64,000 bases of DNA from positions 116,698 through 180,697 of the forward strand of contig CAKQQT010000002.1 in assembly GCA_934271235.1 (NCBI GenBank). The letters are read 5' to 3'. The notes under the pieces are model-generated. The model was not told the origin of the DNA. It searched no databases and saw only the letters and a program-made list of their open reading frames with translations. Position 1 is the first letter of the stretch, and every line of letters starts with the position of its first letter. This document shows positions 7,795-16,227 of the stretch, in pieces. The translations under genes were made by a program, and so were the position numbers. Origin of the DNA: an uncultured Clostridia bacterium. Lineage in GTDB: Bacteria > Bacillota > Clostridia > Peptostreptococcales > Anaerovoracaceae.

Positions 7795-8583
7795 ATGAAT
7801 ATTGAAAAGATAGGAAAGTACATCGCTGCATGTCGAAAAGAAAAAGGATTCACTCAAGCAGCTTTAGCAGAAAAATTATATATCACTGATAAGGCGGTTA
7901 GTAAGTGGGAACGAGGACTGTCACTTCCGGATATTGCACTTTTGGAACCTTTGACAGAACTGCTTGGCATTAGCATAACAGAACTGTTTCAAGGAGAATC
8001 CTCATTGCAAAGTAATGTGTCAAAAGAAATCGCTGATCAGTTGATTGCAGATTCAAGTCAGACATACGCCAATTATACAAGAAAAAAATCAAAGAGAATG
8101 ATAGGAGTTCTCCTTGCCATCTTGATTTGCATTGCGCTTTTTGTTCCAATCGCGTTTGATTATTACCATACGCAGAAAAAGGTAACAGATATTTCAATTA
8201 CATATCATGCAGCGTGCGAAAATATTGTAATGCTGTATGATGAATTGACGGATTCGGAAAGAAAAACTGTGACAAATTTAGAGGAAGAAGCGTATCAAAA
8301 CGCCATTTTTTATGCAGGAAGTGCATCTGCACTGCTTCGTTCCGGAAAAACGCTTATGCAGGACTATCCTCAGTTGTATACAGATTCCGAGAAATTAGAA
8401 AAAACGGTATATGAATTATATGAAAGCCTTTGTGCAGCACAAGAAAACAATCGAAACTACAAGATCCATAGATTAAAGTATACCCAGCAGGTGACACGGT
8501 TGTATAGGGAATACCATAGTTTTGTTGACTCATTTGAGAAAATTCGCAAAACAGCATCCATTAGCGGAGATAAAGCGTTTTGA
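7795..8583 (+). CDS. Xre-family regulator with a membrane anchor and external domain
   Basis: Residues 1-65 form an HTH of the Cro/Xre type (IGKYIAACRKEKGFTQAALAEKLYITDKAVSKWERG shows helix 2-3). A single membrane segment, roughly residues 102-122 (MIGVLLAILICIALFVPIAF), follows a basic KKSKR stretch. The C-terminal ~135 residues, predicted outside, are helical and unrecognised. This layout suggests a one-component sensor that links an outside cue to DNA binding. The gene is divergent from the secreted protein, which is a natural target. GGGGGGAGG precedes the ATG at 7795. Confidence 0.85.
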   Translation: MNIEKIGKYIAACRKEKGFTQAALAEKLYITDKAVSKWERGLSLPDIALLEPLTELLGISITELFQGESSLQSNVSKEIADQLIADSSQTYANYTRKKSKRMIGVLLAILICIALFVPIAFDYYHTQKKVTDISITYHAACENIVMLYDELTDSERKTVTNLEEEAYQNAIFYAGSASALLRSGKTLMQDYPQLYTDSEKLEKTVYELYESLCAAQENNRNYKIHRLKYTQQVTRLYREYHSFVDSFEKIRKTASISGDKAF

Positions 8584-8657
8584 CAAGCTTGCTTTTTACG
8601 CAAGAAAAATTTTGCATCGCTGGAAATAGCTTTGCAGATTCTTTTGTGCGAGATGCA

Positions 8658-8686
8658 TTGAAAACTTGTCGGAAACATGGTAACAT
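8658..8686 (+). promoter_or_regulatory. Sigma-A-like promoter before the NifU-like gene
   Basis: TTGAAA (8658-8663), 17-base spacer, TAACAT (8681-8686). It lies about 100 bases ahead of the NifU-like start at 8790. The remaining 8584-8657 holds only a short CTTGC/GCAAG stem and no gene. Confidence 0.45.
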
Positions 8687-8789
8687 AGGAATGCATGAAA
8701 TTTGTTATGAAATCTTGCGCAGCCGGGCAAGCCGGTACATAGCGGCGTGCGGCAAAGCGCTGCGCGAGTTAACCTGACAGGAGGATACC

Positions 8790-9482
8790 ATGATTTATAC
8801 AAAAGAAGTGGAGCAGATGTGTCCGGTCAATAAAGGCGCTTATCACGGACCGGCTCCGATCCCGCAGGAGGGAAAATGGACACAGGTCAAGGAGATCAAG
8901 GACATTTCGGGACTGACCCACGGTGTCGGCTGGTGCGCGCCGCAGCAGGGCGCCTGCAAACTGACGCTGAACATCAAGGACGGCATTATCGAAGAAGCGC
9001 TGGTAGAGACAATCGGCTGCTCCGGCATGACGCATTCGGCAGCCATGGCCGGTGAGATCCTCATCGGCAAGACACTGCTTGAAGCGCTGAACACCGACCT
9101 CGTGTGCGACGCGATCAATACCGCGATGCGCGAGCTGTTCCTGCAGATCGTTTACGGCAGAAGCCAGTCCGCGTTTTCTGAGGGCGGCCTTGCCATCGGC
9201 GCAGGACTTGAAGATCTCGGCAAAGGCACCAGAAGCCAGATCGGGACCATCTATTCCACCAAGGCAAAGGGACCGCGCTATCTGGAGCTCGCAGAGGGTT
9301 ACATCACCGAAATCGGACTCGATGAAGAGGGAAACATCATCGGCTATAAGTATGTCAACATGGGCAAGATGATGGATGCCATCAAGGCCGGTACCGATGC
9401 GCTCGAAGCCATCGAAAAAGCAAGCGGAAAGTACGGCAGATTCGATGAAGCGGTCAAGAAGATCGACCCGAGACAGGAGTAG
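8790..9482 (+). CDS. NifU-like iron-sulfur scaffold-type protein
   Basis: The central part (GWCAPQQGACKLTLNIKDGIIEEALVETIGCSGMTHSAAMAGEILIG) resembles the NifU/IscU fold, with Cys in WCA, GAC and GCSG positions and another in LVCDA. At 230 residues it is longer than IscU because of an extra C-terminal domain of unknown role. In Clostridia this protein is regularly followed by a GGGtGRT protein, as here (11 bases apart), so the two likely act together. The start follows AGGAGG (8779-8784) by 5 bases. Metal-cluster binding is inferred from the family and not proven. Confidence 0.75.
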   Translation: MIYTKEVEQMCPVNKGAYHGPAPIPQEGKWTQVKEIKDISGLTHGVGWCAPQQGACKLTLNIKDGIIEEALVETIGCSGMTHSAAMAGEILIGKTLLEALNTDLVCDAINTAMRELFLQIVYGRSQSAFSEGGLAIGAGLEDLGKGTRSQIGTIYSTKAKGPRYLELAEGYITEIGLDEEGNIIGYKYVNMGKMMDAIKAGTDALEAIEKASGKYGRFDEAVKKIDPRQE

Positions 9483-9493
9483 GAGGCGCGAGG

Positions 9494-10492
9494 ATGATCA
9501 CATTTGAAAATTACGACAGAAAGATAGAAAAAATCAACCAGGCTCTCGCGGCTTACGGGATCGTTTCCCTTGAAGACGCGGAGAAGATCTGCAAAGATAA
9601 GGGCATCGACCCTTATAAGATCGCAAAAGAGATCCAGCCGATCTGCTTTGAAGATGTCTGCTGGGCTTATGTAGCGGGCGCGGCGATCGCCATCCGAAAA
9701 GAATGCAGCAAAGCAAACGAAGCAGCCAAAGCCATCGGCGAGGGACTGCAGGCGTTCTGCCTGCCGGGTTCTGTGGCAGAAGACCGCAAAGTCGGCCTCG
9801 GCCACGGCAATCTCGCGGCGATGCTGCTCAGTGAAGAAACCGAATGCTTCGCGTTCCTTGCGGGGCACGAGTCCTTCGCGGCCGCGGAGGGTGCGATCGG
9901 TATCGCAAAATCGGCCAACAAGGTGCGCAGGAAACCTTTGCGTGTCATTCTGAACGGCTTAGGAAAAGACGCGGCGCAGATCATTTCCCGTATCAACGGC
10001 TTCACCTATGTGCAGACACAGTTTGACTATTATACCGGCGAGCTGGCGATCGTGCGTGAGATCCCGTACTCCAAGGGAGAACGCGCGGAAGTGCGCTGCT
10101 ACGGCGCGGACGATGTGCGCGAGGGCGTCGCCATCATGCACAAAGAAGGCGTGGATGTTTCCATCACCGGCAACTCCACCAATCCGACCCGTTTCCAGCA
10201 TCCGGTCGCAGGCACCTATAAAAAGGAATGTATCGAACAGGGTAAAAAATACTTCTCCGTTGCCAGCGGCGGCGGTACAGGAAGAACGCTGCATCCGGAC
10301 AACATGGCAGCAGGTCCTGCTTCCTACGGTATGACCGATACCATGGGACGTATGCATTCCGACGCGCAGTTCGCGGGTTCTTCTTCCGTCCCGGCCCATG
10401 TAGCCATGATGGGCTATGTCGGCATGGGCAACAACCCGATGGTCGGTGCGACCGTCGCAGTAGCAGTGGCGATTGAAGAAGCGATGAAATAA
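9494..10492 (+). CDS. GGGtGRT-family protein, function unknown
   Basis: Member of the family named for the motif GGGTGRT, seen here as VASGGGTGRTLHPDNMAAGP near residue 260. The C-terminus is glycine- and methionine-rich (HVAMMGYVGMGNNPMVGATVAVAVAIEEAM). The protein is 332 residues, full length, and soluble by appearance. It forms a two-gene unit with the NifU-like protein. No activity is established for the family; a role linked to iron-sulfur or another cofactor is inferred only from the partner. Confidence 0.85.
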   Translation: MITFENYDRKIEKINQALAAYGIVSLEDAEKICKDKGIDPYKIAKEIQPICFEDVCWAYVAGAAIAIRKECSKANEAAKAIGEGLQAFCLPGSVAEDRKVGLGHGNLAAMLLSEETECFAFLAGHESFAAAEGAIGIAKSANKVRRKPLRVILNGLGKDAAQIISRINGFTYVQTQFDYYTGELAIVREIPYSKGERAEVRCYGADDVREGVAIMHKEGVDVSITGNSTNPTRFQHPVAGTYKKECIEQGKKYFSVASGGGTGRTLHPDNMAAGPASYGMTDTMGRMHSDAQFAGSSSVPAHVAMMGYVGMGNNPMVGATVAVAVAIEEAMK

Positions 10493-10546
10493 GCGGCTTT
10501 GCGGCATTTTGACGCAGGCAGAACCAAGCTATATTGAAAAATTCAG

Positions 10547-10595
10547 TTGAACACATCATTTTGAGCAAAATGTGCATGATGTGTTCAATTTTTTT
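10547..10595 (+). terminator. Intrinsic terminator after the GGGtGRT gene
   Basis: A 13-bp stem TTGAACACATCAT (10547-10559) pairs with 10576-10588 and is followed by seven T (10589-10595). Confidence 0.9.
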
Positions 10596-10687
10596 GCTTT
10601 TTAAAGTTACGGCACACATCAGTAGGATGGGGCTTGTTTGTGTGCGATCTGTGTGCGAAAAAAAGCGAACAAGGGGAACCGAATTTA

Positions 10688-10699
10688 ATGAGCGCTCAT
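10688..10699. promoter_or_regulatory. 12-bp palindrome before the M15 peptidase
   Basis: ATGAGCGCTCAT is a perfect palindrome 80 bases ahead of the lysis-type genes, in the gap 10596-10780. It could be an operator; no known regulator site is matched. Confidence 0.3.
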
Positions 10700-10780
10700 A
10701 TCCTGATCATGGGGGAAGATCGCGATGCAGGGAAGCCATGCTTCGCATTTCCGCCCGAAAACAGGAAAAGGGGCGTTATC

Positions 10781-11230
10781 ATGGCAACCATCAAGGTTTC
10801 CGGAACCAATTTGACGAAACATTTTACCTTTGCGGAGTACGCCAAAAATCAGACCGGGATCGTGAAGCTGACTGCGGCAGCGATCGTGCAGGCGCAGTGC
10901 ATGGAAGAATTCCGGCAATGGCTCGGAAGACCGATGCCGATCAATTCGTGGTTCCGCACCGCTGCCTATAACAAAAAAGTCGGAGGGAACGCAAAGTCTT
11001 CACATCTGCGCGGCTGTGCGGCGGATTGGGGAAATCCGGGCGTCAGTGAAAAAGATTTTATCCGTTACGCAAAAAAATGGAAAGAGATCTGCAAGGCGCA
11101 CGGCGTTGTCGGAGAAGCGGGACTCTATGCGTGGGGGATCCATCTCGGCAGCAGTATCGGATACTCCAAGGAATTTTATCATTGGGATTCACGATCCGGC
11201 GGGCAGAAAAATCTGCCGTTTTCGCTTTAG
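10781..11230 (+). CDS. M15-family (D-Ala-D-Ala type) peptidase, endolysin-like
   Basis: A zinc peptidase domain that cleaves peptidoglycan cross-links. The zinc-site motifs are SSHLRGCAADW (His and Asp ligands) near residue 80 and YHWD near residue 136 (third ligand). At 149 residues it is just the domain, with no signal peptide, like phage endolysins. I chose ATG 10781 (MATIKVSGTNLTKHFTF) because AAAAGGGG precedes it; the open frame upstream is not protein-like. It is followed 15 bases later by a holin gene. No other phage genes are near. Confidence 0.85.
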   Translation: MATIKVSGTNLTKHFTFAEYAKNQTGIVKLTAAAIVQAQCMEEFRQWLGRPMPINSWFRTAAYNKKVGGNAKSSHLRGCAADWGNPGVSEKDFIRYAKKWKEICKAHGVVGEAGLYAWGIHLGSSIGYSKEFYHWDSRSGGQKNLPFSL

Positions 11231-11245
11231 AGGAGGTGGCTCCGG

Positions 11246-11521
11246 GTGAAGATCAACTGGAAAGTAAGACTGAAGAACAAAACCTGGCTGCTCGCTTTTT
11301 TGGGAACGATCACGGCATTCGTTTACCAGATCCTCAGTCTTGCGGATATCGTACCGGCGATCGGCGAAGACATGACGATCCAACTGATCGGGATCGCCGT
11401 GAATCTGCTCGTTACGCTGGGAATCGTGCAGGATCCGACGACCGCAGGCGTATCCGACAGCGCGCAAGCGTTGGATTACACCTGTCCGGCGGCTAACTGC
11501 AAGATGAAAAAACAAGGCTGA
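11246..11521 (+). CDS. Phage-type holin
   Basis: A 91-residue membrane protein that fits the phi-LC3-like holin family: the N-terminus MKINWKVRLKNKTWLLAFLG, two membrane segments (about 14-34 and 43-62) and the tail VQDPTTAGVSDS are typical. It starts with GTG at 11246, 9 bases after GAGGAGGTGG. In phages the holin opens the membrane for the endolysin; here it follows the M15 peptidase directly, in reverse of the usual order. Confidence 0.87.
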   Translation: MKINWKVRLKNKTWLLAFLGTITAFVYQILSLADIVPAIGEDMTIQLIGIAVNLLVTLGIVQDPTTAGVSDSAQALDYTCPAANCKMKKQG

Positions 11522-11565
11522 TTTTGCGGGTTTCCGGCAAAATTGTGATATTACGAGGGTATAAA

Positions 11566-11613
11566 AAAACGGCAGCAAAACGAATGCCTTGCAATGAGTT
11601 TTGCTGCCGTTTT
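11566..11613. terminator. Bidirectional terminator between holin and EamA genes
   Basis: A perfect 16-bp stem (AAAACGGCAGCAAAAC at 11566-11581 with 11598-11613) around a 16-base loop, with A-tract and T-tract on the two sides, serves both converging genes. Confidence 0.88.
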
Positions 11614-11666
11614 AAAGTGTTAGATCGGAAAATCACGATCTGCTTCGGTTTAAAGCCGGATCACGA

Positions 11667-12608
11667 TTAGGAAAGGCGGTCCCTTTCAGGCTGACTTGGT
11701 ATCGCTTCTGTCGCTTGCACTGACTGCTTCGCCGGTTCCCCGATACCGCTTTCGGAGATAAGGATGCCGGCGAGGATACAGATGCCGCCGATCCAGCCGC
11801 CTGCGCCTAAGACCTCATGCAGGATCAGAACCGAGGCGATCGCGCCGACCGCGGGTTCCAGCGTCAGGATCAGACCGACGCGCTGAGCGCTGACGTGTTT
11901 TTGCGCGGAGGTCTGCAGAACGAAGCAGAGCGCGGAACAGACCAGCCCGAGTATGATGAGTGTGATCAGCTCCTTGGCCGTCAGCGATGACGGGATCTCT
12001 TCTCCGGCCACGAACATGCCGATGGTACCGAGCAGGGAAATGACTGCCAGCTGCACGACGTTCAAAGCGTAGATATCATGTTCTTTTGCCAGTTTTTCGA
12101 CCGCGACGATCTGGCCGGCTCCGAAGAAAGCCGCGCACAAGCAGATGGCGTCGCCGATGTTAAATCCGAAGTCCGCGCCGCCGACCATCGAGATCAGATA
12201 GATGCCGATGACACAAAGACCGACGCAGAAAAAAGATTTTTTGGAAAGTTTCGTCCGAAAAATGACAAAATTGATGATCGGCACGCAGATGACACCGAGC
12301 GTTGAAAAAAACGCGGTGCGTGCGGAAGTGGTGTATTTGATGCCGAGCGTTGCGCAGACATAACAGCCGAACATCAGAAGCCCGATCAAAAAGCCGTCTT
12401 TGAGCAGTTTGCGGTCGATGAAACGCAGGTGCTTCCAAAAGATCAGCGCCAGCGCGGCGGCCGCGACCGCAAAACGCACCGACTGGATGTACAGCGTCGG
12501 AAGCGCGTCTGTATAACGAAGCCCTAAAAAACCGAATCCCCAGCAAACACCGACTACGACCAGACCTAAGATCGCAAACCGTTCTTCTCTGCTTTTTTCC
12601 TGCTGCAT
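11667..12608 (-). CDS. EamA/DMT-family transporter
   Basis: A membrane exporter of the drug/metabolite transporter superfamily. The 313 residues contain ten hydrophobic segments in two EamA repeats (about residues 12-150 and 158-295). The N-terminal repeat shows GVCWGFGFLGLRYTDALPTLY and the C-terminal repeat LILTLEPAVGAIASVLILHEVLGAGGWIGG, both family marks. The C-terminal 20 residues are a polar tail. Substrate cannot be told. The gene converges with the holin gene across a shared terminator and is divergent from the HAD gene. Confidence 0.9.
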   Translation of the reverse strand: MQQEKSREERFAILGLVVVGVCWGFGFLGLRYTDALPTLYIQSVRFAVAAAALALIFWKHLRFIDRKLLKDGFLIGLLMFGCYVCATLGIKYTTSARTAFFSTLGVICVPIINFVIFRTKLSKKSFFCVGLCVIGIYLISMVGGADFGFNIGDAICLCAAFFGAGQIVAVEKLAKEHDIYALNVVQLAVISLLGTIGMFVAGEEIPSSLTAKELITLIILGLVCSALCFVLQTSAQKHVSAQRVGLILTLEPAVGAIASVLILHEVLGAGGWIGGICILAGILISESGIGEPAKQSVQATEAIPSQPERDRLS

Positions 12609-12922
12609 ATGACAACCTTCCTCTCTGCGGATCTTCCGCCCTGATCCTGATCACCGATGGATGCCGGAAATGTTTGCTTGCCTGCAGGATCTTTCTTTCA
12701 TGATTACTATATACAGTATCACATCGCGGGTTAAAATACAAGCCGGAGATTTTACACAGATTTAACGTTCGTTTTGCGCGGTTTGGGTGTAAAGTATAAG
12801 TGAAAAAGGACATGATAAAGATGTGGACGGCGGCCTGTGCGAAACGGCAGAAGGATCGGAAGGATCGTTGGAACACATATCTATATGTTGAATTAAGAAA
12901 AGAAAAGAAGGGAGGAATGCTT

Positions 12923-13696
12923 ATGGAAAAATTGAGAGCAAAAAAAGGTTATATCTGCGATATGGATGGTGTCATCTATTGGGGCGGCAGACTGCTGCCG
13001 GGCGTGAAAGAGTTTGTGGAATGGCTGCAGTCGGAGGGAAAACAGTTTCTGTTTCTGACCAACAACAGCGGGCAGACGCCGCTGGAGCTGAAGCTGAAGC
13101 TGCAGGCGATGGGACTGGACATCGATGAGAGCCATTTTTACACAAGCGCGATGGCGACGGCAAAATTCGTCAGTGAGCAGACGCATCACTGCAGCGCATA
13201 TGTCATCGGAGAGCCGGGACTGGTTGGCGCGCTTTATCAGTGCGGCGTGGCGATTACGGATAAGGATCCGGACTATGTGATCGTGGGCGAAAGTCAGAGC
13301 TATAATTATGAAACGATCTGCAAGGCGGTGACGCTGGTGCGAAACGGAGCAAAGCTGATCGGCACAAACTTTGACATGACCGGACCGTCGAACCGCGGGA
13401 TCATTCCGGCGTGCAGAGCGCTGATCTCCCCGATCGAGATGGCGACAGGCAAGCAGGCTTATTTTGTCGGCAAACCGAATCCACTGATGATGCGTACGGG
13501 ATTGAAGATGCTCGGCGTACATTCGGAGGAAGCGGCGATGATCGGCGACCGCATGGATACGGACATCGTCGGCGGCGTGGAGAGCGGACTGGATCCGATC
13601 CTGGTGCTTTCGGGGGTAACGAGTCGTGAAGAAGTCGATCTGTTCCCGTACCGGCCGCGGCTGATCCTGAACGGCGTCGGAGATATCCCGGGCTGA
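12923..13696 (+). CDS. HAD-IIA family phosphatase (NagD-like)
   Basis: Cytoplasmic sugar- or nucleotide-phosphate phosphatase. Motif I is YICDMDGVIYWG (nucleophile Asp), motif II FLTNNSG, and the C-terminal motif IV is MIGDRMDTDIVGG; VGKPNP marks the NagD type. Length is 257 residues, normal for HAD-IIA. I chose ATG 12923, 7 bases after GGAGG (12911-12915); the ATG at 12917 is too close to that site. The 314-base gap to the divergent EamA gene holds no gene; promoters there are not clear. Confidence 0.9.
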   Translation: MEKLRAKKGYICDMDGVIYWGGRLLPGVKEFVEWLQSEGKQFLFLTNNSGQTPLELKLKLQAMGLDIDESHFYTSAMATAKFVSEQTHHCSAYVIGEPGLVGALYQCGVAITDKDPDYVIVGESQSYNYETICKAVTLVRNGAKLIGTNFDMTGPSNRGIIPACRALISPIEMATGKQAYFVGKPNPLMMRTGLKMLGVHSEEAAMIGDRMDTDIVGGVESGLDPILVLSGVTSREEVDLFPYRPRLILNGVGDIPG

Positions 13697-13762
13697 TGCG
13701 GAGTTGACGCGAGCAATGTATGCTGCACAGGAAAAACGATCTGAATAACACAAACAGAGAAC

Positions 13763-13787
13763 AGTGCTGACAACGGCACTTTTTTTG
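13763..13787 (+). terminator. Terminator after the HAD phosphatase
   Basis: Short stem AGTGC/GCACT (13763-13767 and 13776-13780) followed by seven T. The rest of 13697-13995 holds a promoter and no gene. Confidence 0.6.
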
Positions 13788-13919
13788 TTGTGCGGAAAAA
13801 TGCGAAAGCATGCCCTGCGGAGCCTTTTCGTCTTTTCGGGATCGCGAGCGGAACAAGCGTCAAGACGCAAGGAGCAGCGGCTTCACACACTCATCACACG
13901 ACCCTCACGAACGAAAAAC

Positions 13920-13948
13920 TTGCAATGAGGCCCTTTAGGTGGTATACT
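13920..13948 (+). promoter_or_regulatory. Sigma-A promoter for the BMP lipoprotein gene
   Basis: TTGCAA (13920-13925), 17-base spacer, TATACT (13943-13948), 47 bases before the lipoprotein start. Confidence 0.75.
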
Positions 13949-13995
13949 ATATAGGTATCAAAACATCTTTATGAGAAATACGGAGGCGAAAAAAC

Positions 13996-15009
13996 ATGAA
14001 GAAAAGCTTATCGCTTTTATTAGTGCTTGCACTGATTGTCGGCATCTTCGCGCTGGTTGGCTGCGGCGGTGACGACGAAAAGAATGCAGACGCTGTGTCC
14101 GTTGCGGTGATTGTGTCTACAAGTTTCGGGGACCTGTCGTTCAATGATTCCGCAAAAGAAGGCGGAGAGGCATTGAAGGCAGATTTGGATTTGAACGTTG
14201 AATATATTGAATGTAATGGGGAAAATTACAAGCAGCAGATGATGACTGCCGCCGACAGCCACGACGTTGTGGTCCCGGTCGGCTGGGAATTTTATGAGAT
14301 CACAGAGGTCGCAAAGGAATATCCGGATACCAAGTTCATCTGGGTGGACAACGTTGTGGACGGCGTAGAACAGTATCCGAACATCCTGTGTATCACATAT
14401 GCGCAGAATGAGGGATCGTTCCTTGCCGGATACATTGCGTCAAAAATGTCGGCGACCGGCGTGATCGGCGCGGTCTGCGGCGATGAATCCGCGACCATCG
14501 CGGACTTTGCGGTCGGCTATGAACAGGGTGCGGCCTATGCGGATCCGAAAGTGAAAGTTGAGACTGCCTACGCCAATACCTATGATGATGAGGCTGTGGG
14601 AAAACAGTGCGCACAGGAACTGAAAGCCAAGGGCGCGGACATTGTGTTCCAGATCGCCGGCAAGACAGGGAACGGTGTGTTCGAAGCGGCCAAGGAGGGC
14701 GGATTCTACGCGATCGGCGTGGATCAGGATCAGAAGACCTCCGCGAAAAAATATGATGACGTGATCCTCTGCTCCGTAGTCAAAAAAGTCGGCGATTCCA
14801 TCTATGACGTTATCAAAGCGTTTGCGGAGGACGGTACCTGGGAGGGCGGCCGGATCTGGACTGCGGATATGGCGACCGGCTATATCGACATCGCTTACGG
14901 GGATGAACAGTCGACACAGCAGATCGGCGATACGATCAAGGCAGAGGTCGAAGACCTCGCAAAGAAGATCGTAGCAGGTGAGATCGAAGTACAGACAGCC
15001 AGAGGCTGA
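13996..15009 (+). CDS. BMP/PnrA-family substrate-binding lipoprotein
   Basis: A surface lipoprotein of the basic-membrane-protein family, usually the binding part of nucleoside ABC importers. The signal peptide ends in the lipobox ALVGC (Cys23). The mature protein shows family features such as GDLSFNDSAKEG, EGSFLAGYIASKM, GADIVFQIAGKTGNGVFEAA and AIGVDQDQ. At 337 residues it is complete. No ABC ATPase or permease gene is beside it, so it must use a transporter elsewhere or act as a sensor. AGG of CGGAGG precedes the ATG by 11 bases. Confidence 0.92.
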   Translation: MKKSLSLLLVLALIVGIFALVGCGGDDEKNADAVSVAVIVSTSFGDLSFNDSAKEGGEALKADLDLNVEYIECNGENYKQQMMTAADSHDVVVPVGWEFYEITEVAKEYPDTKFIWVDNVVDGVEQYPNILCITYAQNEGSFLAGYIASKMSATGVIGAVCGDESATIADFAVGYEQGAAYADPKVKVETAYANTYDDEAVGKQCAQELKAKGADIVFQIAGKTGNGVFEAAKEGGFYAIGVDQDQKTSAKKYDDVILCSVVKKVGDSIYDVIKAFAEDGTWEGGRIWTADMATGYIDIAYGDEQSTQQIGDTIKAEVEDLAKKIVAGEIEVQTARG

Positions 15010-15099
15010 TCCGGATTTTTAAACGGCAATACCCGGCGCAGAGCCGGAAACCGGAAAAATAAGCAACAATAAGGATATGAAAACGAGGGGAAAGTAAAC

Positions 15100-16212
15100 A
15101 TGAAAAAAACAGCATCGCGCGTACTGGCACTGACTTTGTGCCTAGCATTGATCGTTCTGACCGGATGCGGCAGCAAGAACCAGTTCAAACAGCCGGAAAA
15201 TCCGTATGACAGCTTGGATCTGTCCAAATATATCACGCTTCCGGACTACAGTACGTATACGACGAAAGCTATTGATGTGACGATTTCCGATGAAGACATC
15301 GAAGCAGAGATCGAATCCAGACTGGAAAACGCCGCAGCGACCGAACAGGTGACGGAAGGGACCGTTGAAAAAGGCGATACCGTGACCATTTCCTATAAGG
15401 GAACGCTGGAAGACGGCACGACGAATGACGGCATGAACAGCGATTCTTATAAACTGACGCTTGGCGCGGCCAGTATGATCGACGGTTTCCAAGAAGCTAT
15501 CTACGGCGCGACCATCGGCGAACCGGTGACCGCGAACCTGCAGTTCCCGGATCCGTATGATCTGAACAAAGATCTTTCCGGAAAGAAAGTGACATTTGTG
15601 ATCACCGTTCTGAGCAAGGACGTAAAAGTTCCGGCAACGCTGGATGAAGAGTTCGTCAAGGCCAACAGTGAAGCCAAGACTGTGGAAGAATACAAGAAGC
15701 TGGTAGAAGAAGATCTGCGGACGGCAGAGGAAGACAGCGTGCGCGCGGATCTGGAGAATGAGATCCTCACGAAGATCCTCGACGCCAGCGAGATCATCGA
15801 ATATCCGGAAGAACAGGTACAGGCCGAAATGGACAAACTGGATGAACAGTACAAGAATGCTGCCAGCCAGAACGGACTCGAATGGGAAGATGTCTTGTCC
15901 GACAGCCTGAAGATGACGCAGGAAGAATATGAAGAAGAACTCCGTCTTTACGGGGAACTGATGGTAAAGCATAAACTGGTCACCTACGCGCTGGCAAAGG
16001 CGGAGAATGTTAAGTTCCCGATCGACGAATACAACGAGATCCTGACCAATATGATGACTTACTACGGCGTTTCCACGGCAGAGGACTTTGAGTCCCAGAC
16101 CGGTATGAACCCGCAGGATTACGCGGAAACGCTGAACGGCTACGGACTGAGCATGTCTCTGACCTTGCAGGCAGCGCTGGATTCCGTTTACGAAAAACTG
16201 GATAAAGAATAA
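15100..16212 (+). CDS. Trigger-factor-like peptidyl-prolyl isomerase lipoprotein
   Basis: An exported lipoprotein (lipobox VLTGC, Cys23) with an FKBP-type isomerase domain, roughly residues 85-180 (GDTVTISYKGTLEDGTTNDG, LGAASMIDGFQEAIYGATIGE), followed by a helical C-terminal arm like that of trigger factor (residues 185-365, EEFVKANSEAKTVEEYKKLVEEDL and YPEEQVQAEMDKLDEQY). The ribosome-binding domain of trigger factor is replaced by the anchor. It probably helps secreted proteins fold outside the membrane. It stands 90 bases after the BMP gene and 15 before bceR. Confidence 0.88.
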   Translation: MKKTASRVLALTLCLALIVLTGCGSKNQFKQPENPYDSLDLSKYITLPDYSTYTTKAIDVTISDEDIEAEIESRLENAAATEQVTEGTVEKGDTVTISYKGTLEDGTTNDGMNSDSYKLTLGAASMIDGFQEAIYGATIGEPVTANLQFPDPYDLNKDLSGKKVTFVITVLSKDVKVPATLDEEFVKANSEAKTVEEYKKLVEEDLRTAEEDSVRADLENEILTKILDASEIIEYPEEQVQAEMDKLDEQYKNAASQNGLEWEDVLSDSLKMTQEEYEEELRLYGELMVKHKLVTYALAKAENVKFPIDEYNEILTNMMTYYGVSTAEDFESQTGMNPQDYAETLNGYGLSMSLTLQAALDSVYEKLDKE

Positions 16213-16227
16213 AAACAGAATGCAGCT

